Shown: positions 1 to 13,105 of the stretch, in pieces
How positions within the stretch are numbered: position 1 is the stretch's first letter
How the letters are laid out: each line of letters opens with the position of its first letter
Assembly (NCBI GenBank): GCA_034440575.1
Contig: JAOTOL010001462.1
Span: 1,073,732 to 1,137,731 of the forward strand
Source: Imbricaverruca yamaguchii
Lineage: Eukaryota; Arthropoda; Thecostraca; Neoverrucidae
Direction: 5' to 3'
DNA: 64,000 nucleotides
Program-made: the position numbers and the translations under genes
The notes under the pieces: generated by a model
The model's input: only the letters and a program-made list of their open reading frames with translations
The model's database searches: none
Told to the model about the DNA's origin: nothing

Positions 1-2436
1 AAGCATAGAAAGATAATAATGAGGTAGGAGGTGTAGTTCATCTCATGAAAATGTTCTGTGCTACCATGTCGCTTAATAATTTAGAGTAAAATGTAGACAC
101 CTTTAACTCCAGGATTATCAAAGAACATATTACAATCCTTGTAATATCAGTAGGCACCGATTTAGGCTTTTAAAGCCGACATATATCGTTGGCGTATATA
201 GCTAAAGTAGTGTCAGTATGTTTGCAAAAGGGCACTAACATAATGTTCGTTCCGAATGAGACACAAAAATGGCCCATTGTGATTTCTTAATCTCTAAATA
301 TGTCTGTACTTACTTATCATGAACCCTCGTCCGTGCAGGGCCGTTGATGCCAACTAAGTATCGTTCCCGAAGGGGGATGGGGAAACAGCGCGCGCCAACA
401 ATGCCGCTTGTCATAGCTGATGAAGTATACTTATCTAACCTTGTGTGATAAACAAATGAGATATCATGTCTGGTCACTGTTCTATGATATTAGAGAATTG
501 TGATATTAGGGAACAACTATATAAACTACAAATAAATGGTCCTTGATTTGACGTATTGTCCCCACATGTCTAATGGTGAATGTCGTACGGTGAGAAACAA
601 CGTGCTAATCTGATCGCAGAGGTCACTGACGTTAACAAGGTTATTCAAGGTTGCTGGCCCACCTCAGGTCACATCACCACAGGTGATCTTTCTGGACCTG
701 GATAATTTTGAGGTTAATATGGATGCTGAAGCTTAATTTGAGGTATCGCCCGTTAGGTACATACGAGATAACAGTGTTCTCAGGAGCTTTCGAAAAACGG
801 CCAGGGTCAACACTTCAGCTCCATCTAATCCTTGACATACGAATGGAAATGTCAGAAAAAACACGTCGTCAGAATCCAACGATAATCAGAAATACTACTG
901 AATGCACTCCAAGAGCGCGTCCGTTTTTTGTCGCACAGCGGTAAACAGTGAAGACTATCAATTTTCCAAAGAGAAATGATTAACGTCACTGGGAGGTCAA
1001 TCAGCAGCACGAGCCAAGAAACTTGGCATCAGTAACGAGATCGTGTCGCATTCAGCATGCTGGGCTAATGTCCTTAGCACTGTTCGTTTGGAAACATTGG
1101 GATTCGCAACAGCCTCCTCCTCCCTCCCATCTGCACCATTTCTCCTGCGCTGGGGAACGTGGCAATATATGCAACGCATGACAAAATGCTCACTAAAAAG
1201 GAAGATAATCATCTACACTGTGTAAGGAACGCATACTACGCATACGACGTAAAGTGTACTGACGTAAACTCATAACCAGTCAGGAATGGTATCGAAGTCA
1301 TCCAGCTGCCATTCGATAGAACATGCTCTTTACCAAGGAAACGAGCATAAAAATGAACGTAACATTAACAACACCACCCAGAAATAGAACTGAAACATGA
1401 ACGCCTTTCAACTACGTTTCACTGTAGCGCACTACAGCCCGAAAGAGGTTTGCTTTCGCCTGCACACAGCATGACCTCAATAGTCATAAGATTACCGTGG
1501 ATCGTCAAGGAGTGAACTCTCATCAGCTGCCACAAATCCTGTCGAAAGAAAACATTAAGGGTAGCATCACAACCCAATTGGCACATATAATATCGCCGAA
1601 GGATATCAGCATATATCAGCTGTTGAACAAAACGGCTAACTCTAAAATATGTACATTTTCTTTTTCGAGCAACTCCGGTAAAATGTCTGCTCTTTACTGT
1701 GCAGAATCTGGCCTGCGACGGGGAGCAGTCCACAGGGAGCAGATGTGAGTGTGGGAGGGACGAAGCTAAATCAATTTTAAGGAAAAAAATCGAACACAAT
1801 CTTGAATTTTAAACCAGACATTCCCTTATGATGAGGGGGCAGAACTGCCGAAAGCACTGCCGTGATAATTCATTCCTCGTATGCGTGCGACTGTCCACGA
1901 AATGCATGTGTGGTTAATCCTTAGACACGGGCCTGCCTTATAAAGAAGATGAAGACATATGCAAAGATATGTCAAAGCCTATGCAATATGCATAAGCTAT
2001 GCATATTGCATAAGCTAATATGCGAAGATAATGATGCACAGCTTCCCGTTGGTAAAACTCTCAGCTGTTCCAATGAACCGTGGACCCGTACTTACTGAGA
2101 CACCCGTCCTCGCTAAGATATCCACTGCAGCCGTTATCAGCACCCAGTAGGTGAAGTTGTTGCAAAACCCCAAAATCCTGCGGAACATAAGGCATCCATA
2201 TCACCCTGCAGTCTGGCAGTCCTTACGACCCTCCCCCCAAAAAAAAAAAAAAAAAAAACTTAGTCTGAAAACATGTATCACCTCCTGTCACAAAACACAG
2301 CATAGCACCTCTTGGTGCCCTTGTACACCTTTCACCTCTTGGTGAAAGGTGCCCATTTCGCGGGTTATACACACTCCCCTGGGAAAATTTAGCGGTCAAG
2401 AATCTCATTAATCAGTGGCTTAGTACAGACGACCAC
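1..2436. other. Non-coding stretch, no supported gene
   Basis: Only short open frames (up to about 126 codons) occur here, on both strands, without splice-site support or recognisable motifs. A run of about 20 A residues near 2,232-2,258 follows a C-run and could mark the tail of a degraded retroposon. I see no RNA gene. Confidence 0.6.
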
Positions 2437-2936
2437 GTCCGCCTCGACCTGACTACCTCATGCTACGTCTACACCATGTCCTGACTACCTCACGCTACGT
2501 CTACATCATGGCCCGACTACCTCACGCTACGTCCACATCATTACCTGACTATCTCGCGCTACGTCTCTGCCATTGTCTGATTATCACACTCTACGTTTCC
2601 GCCATGGCCTGACTACCTCACGCTGCATCTCCACTATTGCCTGACTGCCTTACGCTGTGTCTCCACCATAGCCTGACTACCTCACGCTGTGTCTCCACCA
2701 TAGCCTGACTACCTCACGCTGTGTCTCCACCGTGGCCTGACTACCTCACGCTGTGTCTGCGCCATATCCTGACTACCTCACGCTGCGTCTCCACCATGGC
2801 CTGACTACCTCACGGTTCGTCTGCGCCATATCCTGACTACCTCACGCTGCGTCTCCACCATAGCCTGACTACCTCACGCTGTGTCTCCACCGTGGCCTGA
2901 CTACCTCACGGTTCGTCTCCACCATGACCGAGCGAC
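2437..2936. repeat. 32-bp minisatellite, about 15 copies
   Basis: Units begin TGACTACCTCACGCTGTGTC and end in a variable CCACCATAGCC-type segment. Copies near the left edge are more diverged (CTACGTCTACATCATG-type); those from about 2,640 onward are closer to each other, which suggests newer expansion toward the right side. There is no adjacent exon. It resembles the intronic arrays of the 16-40 kb gene in unit length. Confidence 0.85.
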
Positions 2937-5900
2937 ACGACCAGCACCCTGTCGCGATCCAAGATAAAGTCATACTGTTAGTACTAGCTTTACTGGGAAT
3001 GGCACTCGCTCACATGTGTGGATGACTTAAATTTGCCACCAAGGATCCCGCATGAAGCCAGCATAAACAATAGGGTGGTACTACACCAAACGTCCTGTTA
3101 TCACACTGTAACATATTTATGTAGCAACTCAGCGAGGCCACCATAACCACATAACCAAAACATCAACACTCGTGCAAGAGCGTACGTATGCATGCACTCA
3201 GACCCTGTCTAATTTCTCTTTCACCCATTCCCGTTGGATAGAAATTGGTCTCACCAGTAACTGAGAAGATTTCTACTCTTTCTGATGGTCTTGCTGTTGA
3301 TGCAGCCTGCAAAGAATACGTCGTCACTTGGAAGGCATGTCATGCGATAAACGTGGGAAGAAAGTATGAATACTTGCATGGTAATAATACGTTTTTTGAT
3401 CATCGAAAGCCTTTCCCTTTTTTTATCATGCATGGTTATGCAATATAAGGGGTATAGTTAAATAAATGAATCCTTATTGGGTGACACATGCCTCCTATTA
3501 TCCCCAGTTTGCGAAGGGGGCTAATGCAACAAATCCCTCTCCCAGGAAATGCTTCGTGACAACGAAAAAAAAGCTAGACGTTAGAACACCGCTGATTGGC
3601 TTAGCTGATGGGGATCCCTTTGCTGACTTTATGGTGCACAAAGTCTGAAGATGCCATGTCAGTTGTCTGAACTGTGATGTGAAACATTGAAACATGTCAC
3701 GCCGTTTTCGGTCGAAGTCGCTATTAATCTCATTAATTGTTTTCTCACCTCCCCTTCCCCTTTAATGAGAAATGTTTGCAATGGTTGTCTAAGGGACAAC
3801 TTAGCTAACATGTTGATACAAGTCATGTATTTTGTTCAACGTCATTCGTAGCCATCAACTCAGCTTGACTTCAGATGGCCTTTTGGCTTCTGGAGTACTC
3901 CAGTGCAAATTTTGATTGAAAAATCGTTTTAGCGTCCGTGTTTACCCTTCGGTACACGAAAATAGCATCTAGGAACACCATTTCGCAACTTTTTCAGAGA
4001 GATGCCACTCTCTTCCAACCTCCTCTGTCCTCACTCTGACATATGGGCCGACATGTAGCAAATCGGACATCGTCAGCATTCCATGGCATTGAGGAATTCT
4101 ACGCTGAACATCTCAAACGTGTATTGATCGTCATTTGTATACAAAGAACGGTTTAAATTTGAACATTCTGCATGTTTGCTACTAAAATATCATACAACTG
4201 GCCTGGAAATCCAACCAGTAAGCCAAGCTGCACAAACCGGGGATCAATCACATCTCATCACGTGCAATAAGCTTATCTCATTTCTTTTCTCTTCTTTAAT
4301 AAATTTAATCCGAGTTCTTGCTGGGTGGCTTTATGAACCAAGGTCCTATTCGTAACCAGAGCAGTTTGCGTGAACCCTGGCACCATTACCCGATCCATGA
4401 GCTCAACGGCAGAATTTTGACCGAAAGTTTAACGTGTCGTCAATGCACCGACACGACCGCCCGGTAGTTAGTCCCTGCCCTTATCGGGCTAGCTGCTAAC
4501 AAACCCTCCCAGCCGGAGGCTAAATGCGAGTGCGTGAAGCGCCTCGAGCCCTGTGCTGCCAGGACAGGGGAACCAGTGCATGTCAACGTTCTAGCCAACT
4601 GAGATACCGGGGCGGCTCAATCGTCATTTCATATCGACATTTTTCGCAAACAAATAATACCAGATACGGTCAAATGCGCAATGTCGGTGCATATACAAGA
4701 AAAGAGAAAAAGGTAGAATGACTAGGTGACCTCTCACCTGTGCTTGGCCCGAATGCCACCTCCTCGGGTTCGGCTAGCCGAACGGTCACGTGGCCGGTCA
4801 GCGGTGCCAGACTACCGACCTGGCCCGCTTCTGTGCTGGCTGACGGTACCCCCATCCCTGCCGAACATTTCACATCGACACTTACGCTCATTATTATATG
4901 AATGTTGTCTGTTGTGGGATAATTGCACGTGGTGGGTTTTTGATTGGAAAAAAATCGGTAATAATACCTTGTAGACAAAACTGAATTCCCCGTTTCACTG
5001 ACACTCCCAGCAGTACACACCCACCGTCAGCGGTACACGCCGCCGTCAGCAGTATACACCCACCACCAGAGGTACACACCCAGCGTCAGCGGTACACGGC
5101 TTGAACGTAAGTATCGTTGCCCACCACTACACCGAATTGGAGGGCGCAACTGGATCATGTTTGCAGCGTGGTGTGCGGCTCGACGATGTTTGCAGCTTGC
5201 TCCAGCCAGGAGAGGATTTGGACAGAATTCAAAGGTGAGTGCTATTTTGGTGAAGCCAACGTAATTTATCGGGATGTATTTAGCTTGTACAATATGCCGG
5301 TACATTCCCATGATAGTAGCAGCGGCGAAGTTATATTAATTTGTGGCTCCTCAAGCACCTTCATTTGGCATCTTCCGTTTAGGGAGATTCTTCATGCTTG
5401 TGGTTTTTCGTCTGTCGTTCCCTACCTTGATGTGGTAAGAGCGTGAAATTTGATAAACATTCCTGCCTTTCTTTACTCTACGTCGTGCCGACATTTTCGT
5501 GTCTTAATCGCATCACAGGCGGCTCCAGGAATCAATTCTGGAAGGCACTTTTACATACATTGGAAAGCTTAGGAATAGGACGTAGATCTGAATATTTTCA
5601 CTGTTCAGGTGACTATAACGTGAAATTCAACTGCTCATACTACCTTCTTGATCTATTGAAATGCTTATTTTAAGCCTAATATGTCAAGGGCGGATCAAAG
5701 GGAGGCCAAAGTTGGTTCAACAATTACTGGTTTTACCAAAGTAGTATTAATTACGCTATCATCGAAGGGATGGCTTTAGTCTAGTACTTCACGTACTTTG
5801 CATGCCCTTATTCATATGATACCACATAGCCAATGAGCTAACTTGTGTATTATACCATTGGCGAACCCATAGAAGTAAAATGGGTATGGAAAGTTCTCTT

Positions 5901-6120
5901 ACCAAACAATGCAAGCGTTTGAATATCAGAATTGGGTCGCCACAAGTACATATTGATTCTGAGTTTGTACTGAAAGTCAGTGATATGTATCCATAAATTT
6001 GCGAGAAAAAAATGTTTACGGTAAACTTTCGTAGGTGGGTATAGGAGATAATGGAGCTATAACGGAGCTGGGGACAATAGCAGCCCATGAAAGGTGATAA
6101 GACACCTGGTACGAAATTAA
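2937..6120. other. Non-coding stretch
   Basis: No gene supported. Short open frames lack splice signals and family motifs. A tRNA-like segment at 4,535-4,619 is listed separately. A short cluster of CAGCGGTACAC/CAGCAGTACAC repeats lies at about 5,005-5,100 (period about 21-24 bp, four or five copies). Confidence 0.5.
4535..4619 (-). repeat. tRNA-derived (SINE-like) segment
   Basis: On the minus strand, starting near 4,613, the sequence reads GCCCCGGTATCTCAGTTGGC and then TAGAACG, which matches the acceptor stem and D-arm/A-box region of a tRNA. About 56 nt after the A-box start lies GGCTCGAGG, a degenerate B-box. The spacing is longer than in a normal tRNA and I cannot draw a full cloverleaf, so this is more likely a tRNA-derived SINE head or pseudo-tRNA than a functional gene. 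Confidence 0.45.
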
Positions 6121-7260
6121 CTTAACCCTTTTACGGTATGGTTTTGCTAGACCTGAATCTGTAGATTTGGGGAGGGCATTCCAAAACTGTCCCCCTTAGA
6201 TCTCGGAATCTATTGGGCCCATTTCAAAACTGAATAGTTCAAGATAATTTTACCGGTCAGATCTATATTTTTGTGATGTCGAGATGGGCTTTTTTGCAAT
6301 AGCAAAGTCAGGAGGAAAACATGGAAAAAAATTAAAGCCGCATGGTTCTGTATATTCTCAATATTCTCAACTTTTAACATATGACGCCATGGAATGTGCC
6401 CTCAATCAATCCATTTCGGCTTACCCATTCCCTTCGTGTATTTGCCTCCACTCCCCCCCCATCATTTTCAGAAATCAACACTCATGCAAAGTAGTCACCA
6501 GGGAATCATATTATAAAAGACCCTGATTATGGGCTGATGCAGGAATTCTCAGGTGGGGACATATTTTCCTTGGAGGTGCTTAGTTCGATCTTTTCATTCG
6601 GCGGCAAAATTCGTTGGTCGGGCAGGTTGGGGGTGGGGGTGGGGTGATCTCGAGGATACCGGGGAGTGCCTCTTCGTTTCAATGGGGCGCCTTTTCCTCT
6701 GAAAGGGATGTCTGGCTGGAAGATACGTTGAGCGTATTTGTGCATGTCCTGAACACTTCGTCATCGACTGGATCTGCCATTGAGAACATTTATGGCTCCG
6801 TCACTGCTTGTGACGCATTATTACCGTTTGTCCTCCTCCTTCCTCCAAACTTTATAACGGCAACGTAATGATGCCGCTTTTAGAAAACCGGTCGCTTGTT
6901 GCCAATTTTGTCTTCCCTGGATTCGCCTCTGACATGATTTGGCTCAAAATAGACATTTTTGTAGGTAAACAAGATAATATGAGCAACTGAATAACAAATT
7001 ACAATCACCTGAAAAGTAACACGATGATGATATTTAGGCATGCTGTTCCTACGTTTTCGCAACAATCCGTCAGAGGTGCCTCCCAATATTTGCCCTGGAG
7101 CCGCCTCTGGTGTAGTCACGCGATTAAAATTTTGCGACTATAGAAGAAAGTTAGAAAAAGTCACCGAGTTTCTCCCCCTATCACAATTGGGAAGGGGACG
7201 GCAGTCGAAAAACCACACCGGGGAAGAGAGCGAAATCCGCTCTCAGCTACCAAATTGGTG
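6121..7260. repeat. 1.1-kb interspersed repeat, copy 1
   Basis: Matches 43,336-44,605 in the same orientation over its whole length with many small differences. Shared landmarks in the same order are GACCTGAATC near the left end, AGTCAGGAGG, AAAGGG-TGTCTGGCTG, GTTTTCGCAA, GGTGCTTCCCAAT-type and AAAAGTCA near the right end. A short hairpin, GAGAGCGAAATCCGCTCTC, lies at about 7,227-7,245. No transposase or RT is encoded; the small open frames in both copies are not conserved. It is probably a non-autonomous transposon of unknown class. Confidence 0.7.
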
Positions 7261-10200
7261 TAGCACGCGCACCTGAAAACCTTACTCATAACGCTAACCG
7301 GGATTTTGGAGGGGGGGGGTCGATAGGATCAAATGAGGTTGAGATCCTCCGGCGCGTCGAGCCGTTATGCCAACGAAGCCTTTGTGACCTTGAACACATG
7401 GCAACTGGGCGGAGGGCCGGTTGGCCGACGTTCGGGAGCATTTGTACATCGCATTCAAGAGTGGAAATCTGTGATCAAACCAGTGGCGGGGTGGTCCGGG
7501 TTCTTATTTTCGGGACATATGTTCAAACTACTGAAAATGCAAAGTGAGACACTAACACTTAAACCCAACCAGTGCAAAACCAGGGGCCCGTCCCATCTCT
7601 CTCTGACCGGCATCTCCAGCCATGCCTGCAGCTTTCATAATTACTAGCGATCTCCAATTTTTTTTGCGTAGGATGTAGTATCAATTTGCGAGACAATCAG
7701 AAGACTTCATTACAATATCCCTGTGCATGCATGACATCGTCGAAACAGAACAGTAGTGCATGGATTCCGCCTTTTCTCCGGTCATCGTGTTAAAGGGAGA
7801 AGAACCCCGTCCTGGACGAGTAATAAGTTTCAGGTCTTAGGATAATTGGAGGAGCATCTGTGAGGAAGGGGCTTCGAGGGACGAGCAGGCTAGAGCTAGC
7901 AGTCAAAGGCTTATCCGATAGTGCGGGCAGGGCGGGGCCCACCTCCCACTACACCCTTAGCACCCTAAAATACGATGGATTGAGAAATGTTGGGATTTTA
8001 ATCACGGAAAACCAGAAATTTACGAAGCGCTTCGCGCGCCGGAAGCGTCCTGTGTTTCATCACATTTTCCGGGGTCCCCCCCCTTAAGAAGTTTCTGGCC
8101 GCACCATTGTTAGCAGTTATTTCTCTCATGATGACAAAAATAACTGATGTGACTCGAGGGTTACGTATTTGGTGGCTCTTGTAACAATAACCTAACTAGT
8201 CAGACTCGTGCATATTTCTCAAGGGCCTAAGCTAAGGAAGTTGATCCCGTAGGGTCGGATCCAGCGAGGTCAAAGGGAACATGTCCCTTCCCCCATTGGT
8301 GAATTTAAACCAAAAATTTGCACCAAAATGAAATTTTCTGTAACTCTAAGGACATTTCCTGATATAGCAGGCCTTAGGCATATGATATATCGGGTCTTAA
8401 ACAGGGTCGACGCATGTTCATATCAAACGAAGATTTTTTCCTTCGAAATCGGAAATTATTTACTGCTCCCCAAACCCGGTTTCTGAATGTGAGCGTTTAG
8501 CTAGAAAGGGTTCTGGAGTAGAGTAGTAGCGTTAGGCTAGTATGGTTGCGGATTGTAGAGTGGTAGTATATGTGCTGCAACAGTATGATTAATTGTAGAA
8601 GTTAACGATGTAGGCAGTGATATGTCGAAGGAAGCTGTAGAAACATGCAAGACCCTGAGAGGCAGCATAGTTGACACTCGGAGTAGAAGTATGGTGACAT
8701 CAATCCTTCAATCCTCCAATTCTCCAATGTTGGGAGCGAGTACCGAGTGGTACTCAAGGGCCTGGGTTGTTCATGATTAGATAGCGAGGCTTTGTCTAAA
8801 GGGGTTGATATTTGTATACTTGTGCGGATGAATTTTGTGTCAAAGTAGACAGTATATTTCTACCTTTATTTTATGGCATGTCGATAGTAGATGCCGGCTT
8901 TAGATGGGCTTCCTTTGAACAAAAAGTGAGTAGAGCTGATAAGCAGGAATGCAGACGCAATTTTGGTAAGGGGGACCCAAAATAAAAAGGATCCATGAAA
9001 CAGAGGCTCATTTCTGTGCGCAATATCCTATTTTGGCCTTGTGAAGGTGTATAGATTGCTTGCATCTATTGTATTTGTTTGTTACTAAGGACGGGATGGA
9101 GCCGGGCCTGCACTCGGTTGTGTGTTTACTGCTCAATAGTAGGTGTAAGGAGCTCCTTCGAGGCCTTTCCTGGTCAGAAGACTAGGCAGGTCATGGTGAT
9201 TGGTGGAGAGGGGGGGGACGGAAGGATAGGAAAGAAAAGCATAGTTTGTCATGCTTTTTCACAAATGTCAGAAGTTTTAAGAACAAGATTAGGGAAATCA
9301 AATGCGTGACATCTGACGAGCCTTTTCCGTTATAATGGAGACCAGTCAGATGGCGGGGCGGTACCATCCAATCTCCCTGACATACTTCCAGTTCCTATCA
9401 ATTTGTTATTTCCGTCCAGTGGCGTATTTGAAATCATGCAGAGGCTGGGGTGCCAAGCAGAATTTTCGAATTGAAGACTGTCGAGTGAGGTTAGCATACA
9501 CAAATGATGTTAAGGGTTTAAAAATTGCAACATGACCTAACCCAACCTAGCCTAGCATCCCATGTAAGGATTTGTTTTATAAATGGTTAAATAAAAATGC
9601 ATCGTTCTTAAAAATATGAAATTAAAAACCTAACGCAATCGAACCCTTTTTGAAAAGTCCGAACAAATTACAATATTTCCCAACTCGGAAAAAAAATTAG
9701 AACCTTACTTAGCCTAACCAATCCTAGCCCCTTTCTTTTCTTCACGGAGGTTTAAAATGCATGAAAAATTTGTCTCGTGAATACCCAAAAGCACAATAAT
9801 ACCAATTGCCCTCCAAAAAGTACACAATGCTCAAGGGAACTTCTCCTTCATACTTCAAGGGCATTTGGAAATTTGAAACAAAAATAGTAGGCAAAAGTAT
9901 ATAGGTATTTAACAAGGGGTATTCTGTTTTTTCAGTCACCCATTCTCACCTCGAGAAGTATTCTGGGAGACATCTGCACTCCAATTATGGAACTTTCCAC
10001 ATTTTCAGGAATTATTGCGAGGCTAACTTGACCCCTTACGCCGGACCCCCTCCCTAACAACGGCCCCGTGCGCCGTGCATGCCACTTCTGAATGCACTAT
10101 ATGCACGTCCTTGCCGTGACCGTTTCGGTGCGTCGTCTCTTCTGGAAAAAAGAACAACAAACGTTCTGCCGTTCATAATTCAGGCTTCCGCTACGTTCAG

Positions 10201-12589
10201 CCCACCTCCGATGTAGGCTATGGCCACTGACGGTGGCACTAATACCTATATAGTAAACCGACGTACTCTGGATTCGACAGACAACCAGCCAAGCCGTTAA
10301 TAATATTAGTTGCTTTGTTGGCTCAGGCAGACCAGCATCCCCCTTCAGTTTCCCACAAGCAACCCACTCGTCGCCCCACCGCTCGGGGTCATGGGTCAGG
10401 GCTCTGCAGACGACACCTAACACATTAGCACCACCAGTACAACCCTGCTCAGCCTGCGGTGGCCCAATGCGACACCCACGGCCGACGCCAGATGCCATAT
10501 CATCTTATCAAAGTATGAACCGCGGGTCTCATATGTCAGTGTTTCGCAGCACAGGGAGTCACTGGACTCAAAGACCCCACATTAAATGTTGAGAAAGAAA
10601 ACATACTTAATGGCATGATCATCTCATAAATACATGATTTTGCAATAGCTTCACAACGAAGGAAACAATTTCGTTAGTCAAGCATACACACCTGGTTTAA
10701 AATAATCCACCGAAATATAGATATGTCAATTATCAATCGCATATAGTCAATACCAAACACATGGGAAATGAGAGAGCAGTGCTCGGACCGACCGAAAACC
10801 TGAAAAATAATGCAATCATGGGTGTGCACCCTCAGTTTATGAAAGCGGCTACAGGCCTTGGGGTCGAAAAATGCTTATTGGGTGGTTCACGACGCACTGT
10901 ATGCACAATCATGCCTAATAGCGGAACCCACACTGTGTCGCCAGTGGGCCGCGGGATTCGGAAATATCCAGAGCGGTGCCAGTGTTGAACCCCGGACCTT
11001 TGCATCCAGAGCTCAACATCGCAATTACTGGGCCATCCCCACACCTTGCACACCAACATATTTTTGTTTTCAGACCTGAGACATCCTTCATCCATCTGGG
11101 ACACCCATCCAAGCTTCGGGCACACTACTTGCAGGACAAAAGGGCGCATTCGGCGCCCTGTTAGCCAGTAACTGGCCTTTTGCGCCTAAGGGATGGAGGG
11201 GCACGGGCCAACGGCCCCTAAATACTCTAATTTGTGTATGTGTAGCAAAACCGGAATGATTATAGAAGTAAGCTGAAAGGTACAGTGGGATACACTTTCC
11301 TATGTCCAAAGGTGCACCGGGTTAGATATTCGTCGCTGCATGATGAAGGATCCGGTGAACATTCTTCAAATTCGTGCCTACAAGGCAAACGTGACATTTG
11401 TCGGACTCACTGGATAAGAAAGCACTGGATAGCAAGCTATGGTGTCCATGTGTTGCCGCGTTTTTTAATCCTGGGGAAAAAGACAACAATACATTCCCTG
11501 AGGGGCAGTACATATGACCACCACATGAGCTAGGCGAGGTCAAAGTCGGCAGCGCTTCTCATTTTAGTCTTCTCGTCTAAAATGAGACTTCTTATCAAAG
11601 TTTCATTCTAGGGTTATGCTTTCTGAGAGCTGTCAGACCGAGGCATCAAAATACTTCCTGTTTTGCACATTTATGTGCAGATATTTCTCCAACGAAAACG
11701 CAACAATAATCTGGGTCACATCGATTGTGGTTTTTTTTTGTCAGGTCACGAGATTAGGTGAGAATAAAAACTGGTTATCCCTGGAATATGTTGCAGGGTA
11801 TGTTGTCTTCTACAAAGGCGCAAAGTTTTACGTCGCTGTGAGGTCTGATCACGAGGATATGCTCCAAAATAGGGAAGGTGGGAACAGTGAACTAACAAAG
11901 AATTGACGTCATATATCTCACGACTGGCATTTGGTATCTAGAAACTATGGCTTATTGCAGCGTGGTCCCTGACTGCAGAACTTTCTAGCTCTAGGATTAT
12001 GCTTTACGACAATCCAACTGTTGCAGGTGACTGCGGCTCTCAACGTTGGCACTGATCTGAGGCTCGTGGCGGGGGCGGTGGTGCAGGCGCAGTCAGGGCA
12101 CAGTCGTCGAGTACAGTCGACTTGTCCTAACCGTGTGGGACGAATGAGCACGCAGCTGTGCCGGCGCGGCCAGTCTGGCTGACACGTGGTGCGTCTATTT
12201 CAACAAGGGCTGTAAGCGACTGGTCCGTTCTGGATGTGCTTTATAATACATGAAATCTTGCTCCAAGCCGTCTGGCAACCGTGCGTGTGCGCAGCAAGTA
12301 TATCACTGGATCTTCGAAAAGTGTACTTTCGACGTACCCCTTTGGAGCGCCTAATTGCCTTTTAACCAGAAAATGTCCTTTTCCTCAAAAGCTCATCTAA
12401 TGTGTCGACGGGATGGGTGGACGTTCCCTCCGCATTTCCCCTGCTGCATATCCCTCCACACATAGCAATCGTTAAATCCAGTGTATATCGGGGAAGGATA
12501 TCCTGGTGACTGTACCATACTACGCATTGCCATTTACCTGGCCTTCCCTCATCCAGTGATAATGATATGTCCTGCCCTCTACTTCAGCC
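7261..12589. other. Non-coding stretch with repeat debris
   Basis: No supported gene. The motif AGTGGCGTA at about 9,418 recurs at 25,206 and, as TGTGGCGTAGCCAG, near 44,963; it looks like a shared end of an interspersed element. An open frame at 10,097-10,498 (minus, 133 codons) and overlapping frames at 10,760-11,170 have no recognisable motif. A local GC-rich patch lies at about 12,020-12,190, preceded by an acceptor-like CTGTTGCAG at about 12,018-12,026, but I could not connect it to any gene. Confidence 0.5.
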
Positions 12590-13105
12590 CTGTTCATTAT
12601 TCGATACCAACTTTCCGAATTAAACTTTTCAGTTTAGATCGGAAGCGACGGAATTTCAATTTATCTCAGTGTCAAAATCCTAGGTGTCACCATCAGTCCT
12701 CATCTACATAAGACAAGCACATCCCCCGCAGTCGTTGAACGTTGTCGCATGTTATTAGTCGGCCTGGCTACGATGTGCCACGGGTGCCCAAAGGCACAAC
12801 GCGAATGTTCATCGAAGCAAAAATATTTCCGCATGCTCGATACTGCATTGGGGCCTGGAGAAGCTGCACTGCAGCACAGAAGAACCGAAAGCCATCCATT
12901 TTAGTGCTCGTACCGTGAGTGGCTTAGGCCGACGTTAAGCATGTGACTCCGGTGTTGCGAGAGTTGGGATGGAGACAAGTTGATAGCGTACGTAAAAATG
13001 TCCTGCGTTTATGCGCCACTTCCTGATAGCACCAAATGCGCCAGAAATCTGCGTGGAAGGATCGTAGATCTCCACGGTGTCCGCCTGCCATGCACGGGCG
13101 ATCAG
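12590..13105 (+). mobile_element. Non-LTR retrotransposon (LINE) remnant, reverse-transcriptase C-terminal part
   Basis: Forward-strand conceptual translation, with frame changes and stops, gives VKILGVTISPHLH at about 12,671-12,709, the post-catalytic RT segment normally written as vKvLGv.iD..L. It continues CRMLLVGLATMCHG, then in another frame RMFIEAKIFPHARYC, and finally HVTPVLRELGWRQVDSV near 12,940-12,990. That last motif is typical of the end of jockey/CR1/I-type RT domains. The YADD catalytic region is absent, so this is a 5'-truncated, decayed copy. The clade assignment is uncertain. Confidence 0.65.

Noticed and set aside
10097..10498. 133-codon minus-strand frame as a gene
   Set aside because: Composition is unremarkable, there is no family motif and no splice signals consistent with the neighbouring exons.
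12018..12190. Plus-strand exon after CTGTTGCAG
   Set aside because: The acceptor is good and the frame open, but the peptide matches no domain, no clear donor follows, and no partner exons are found on the plus strand.
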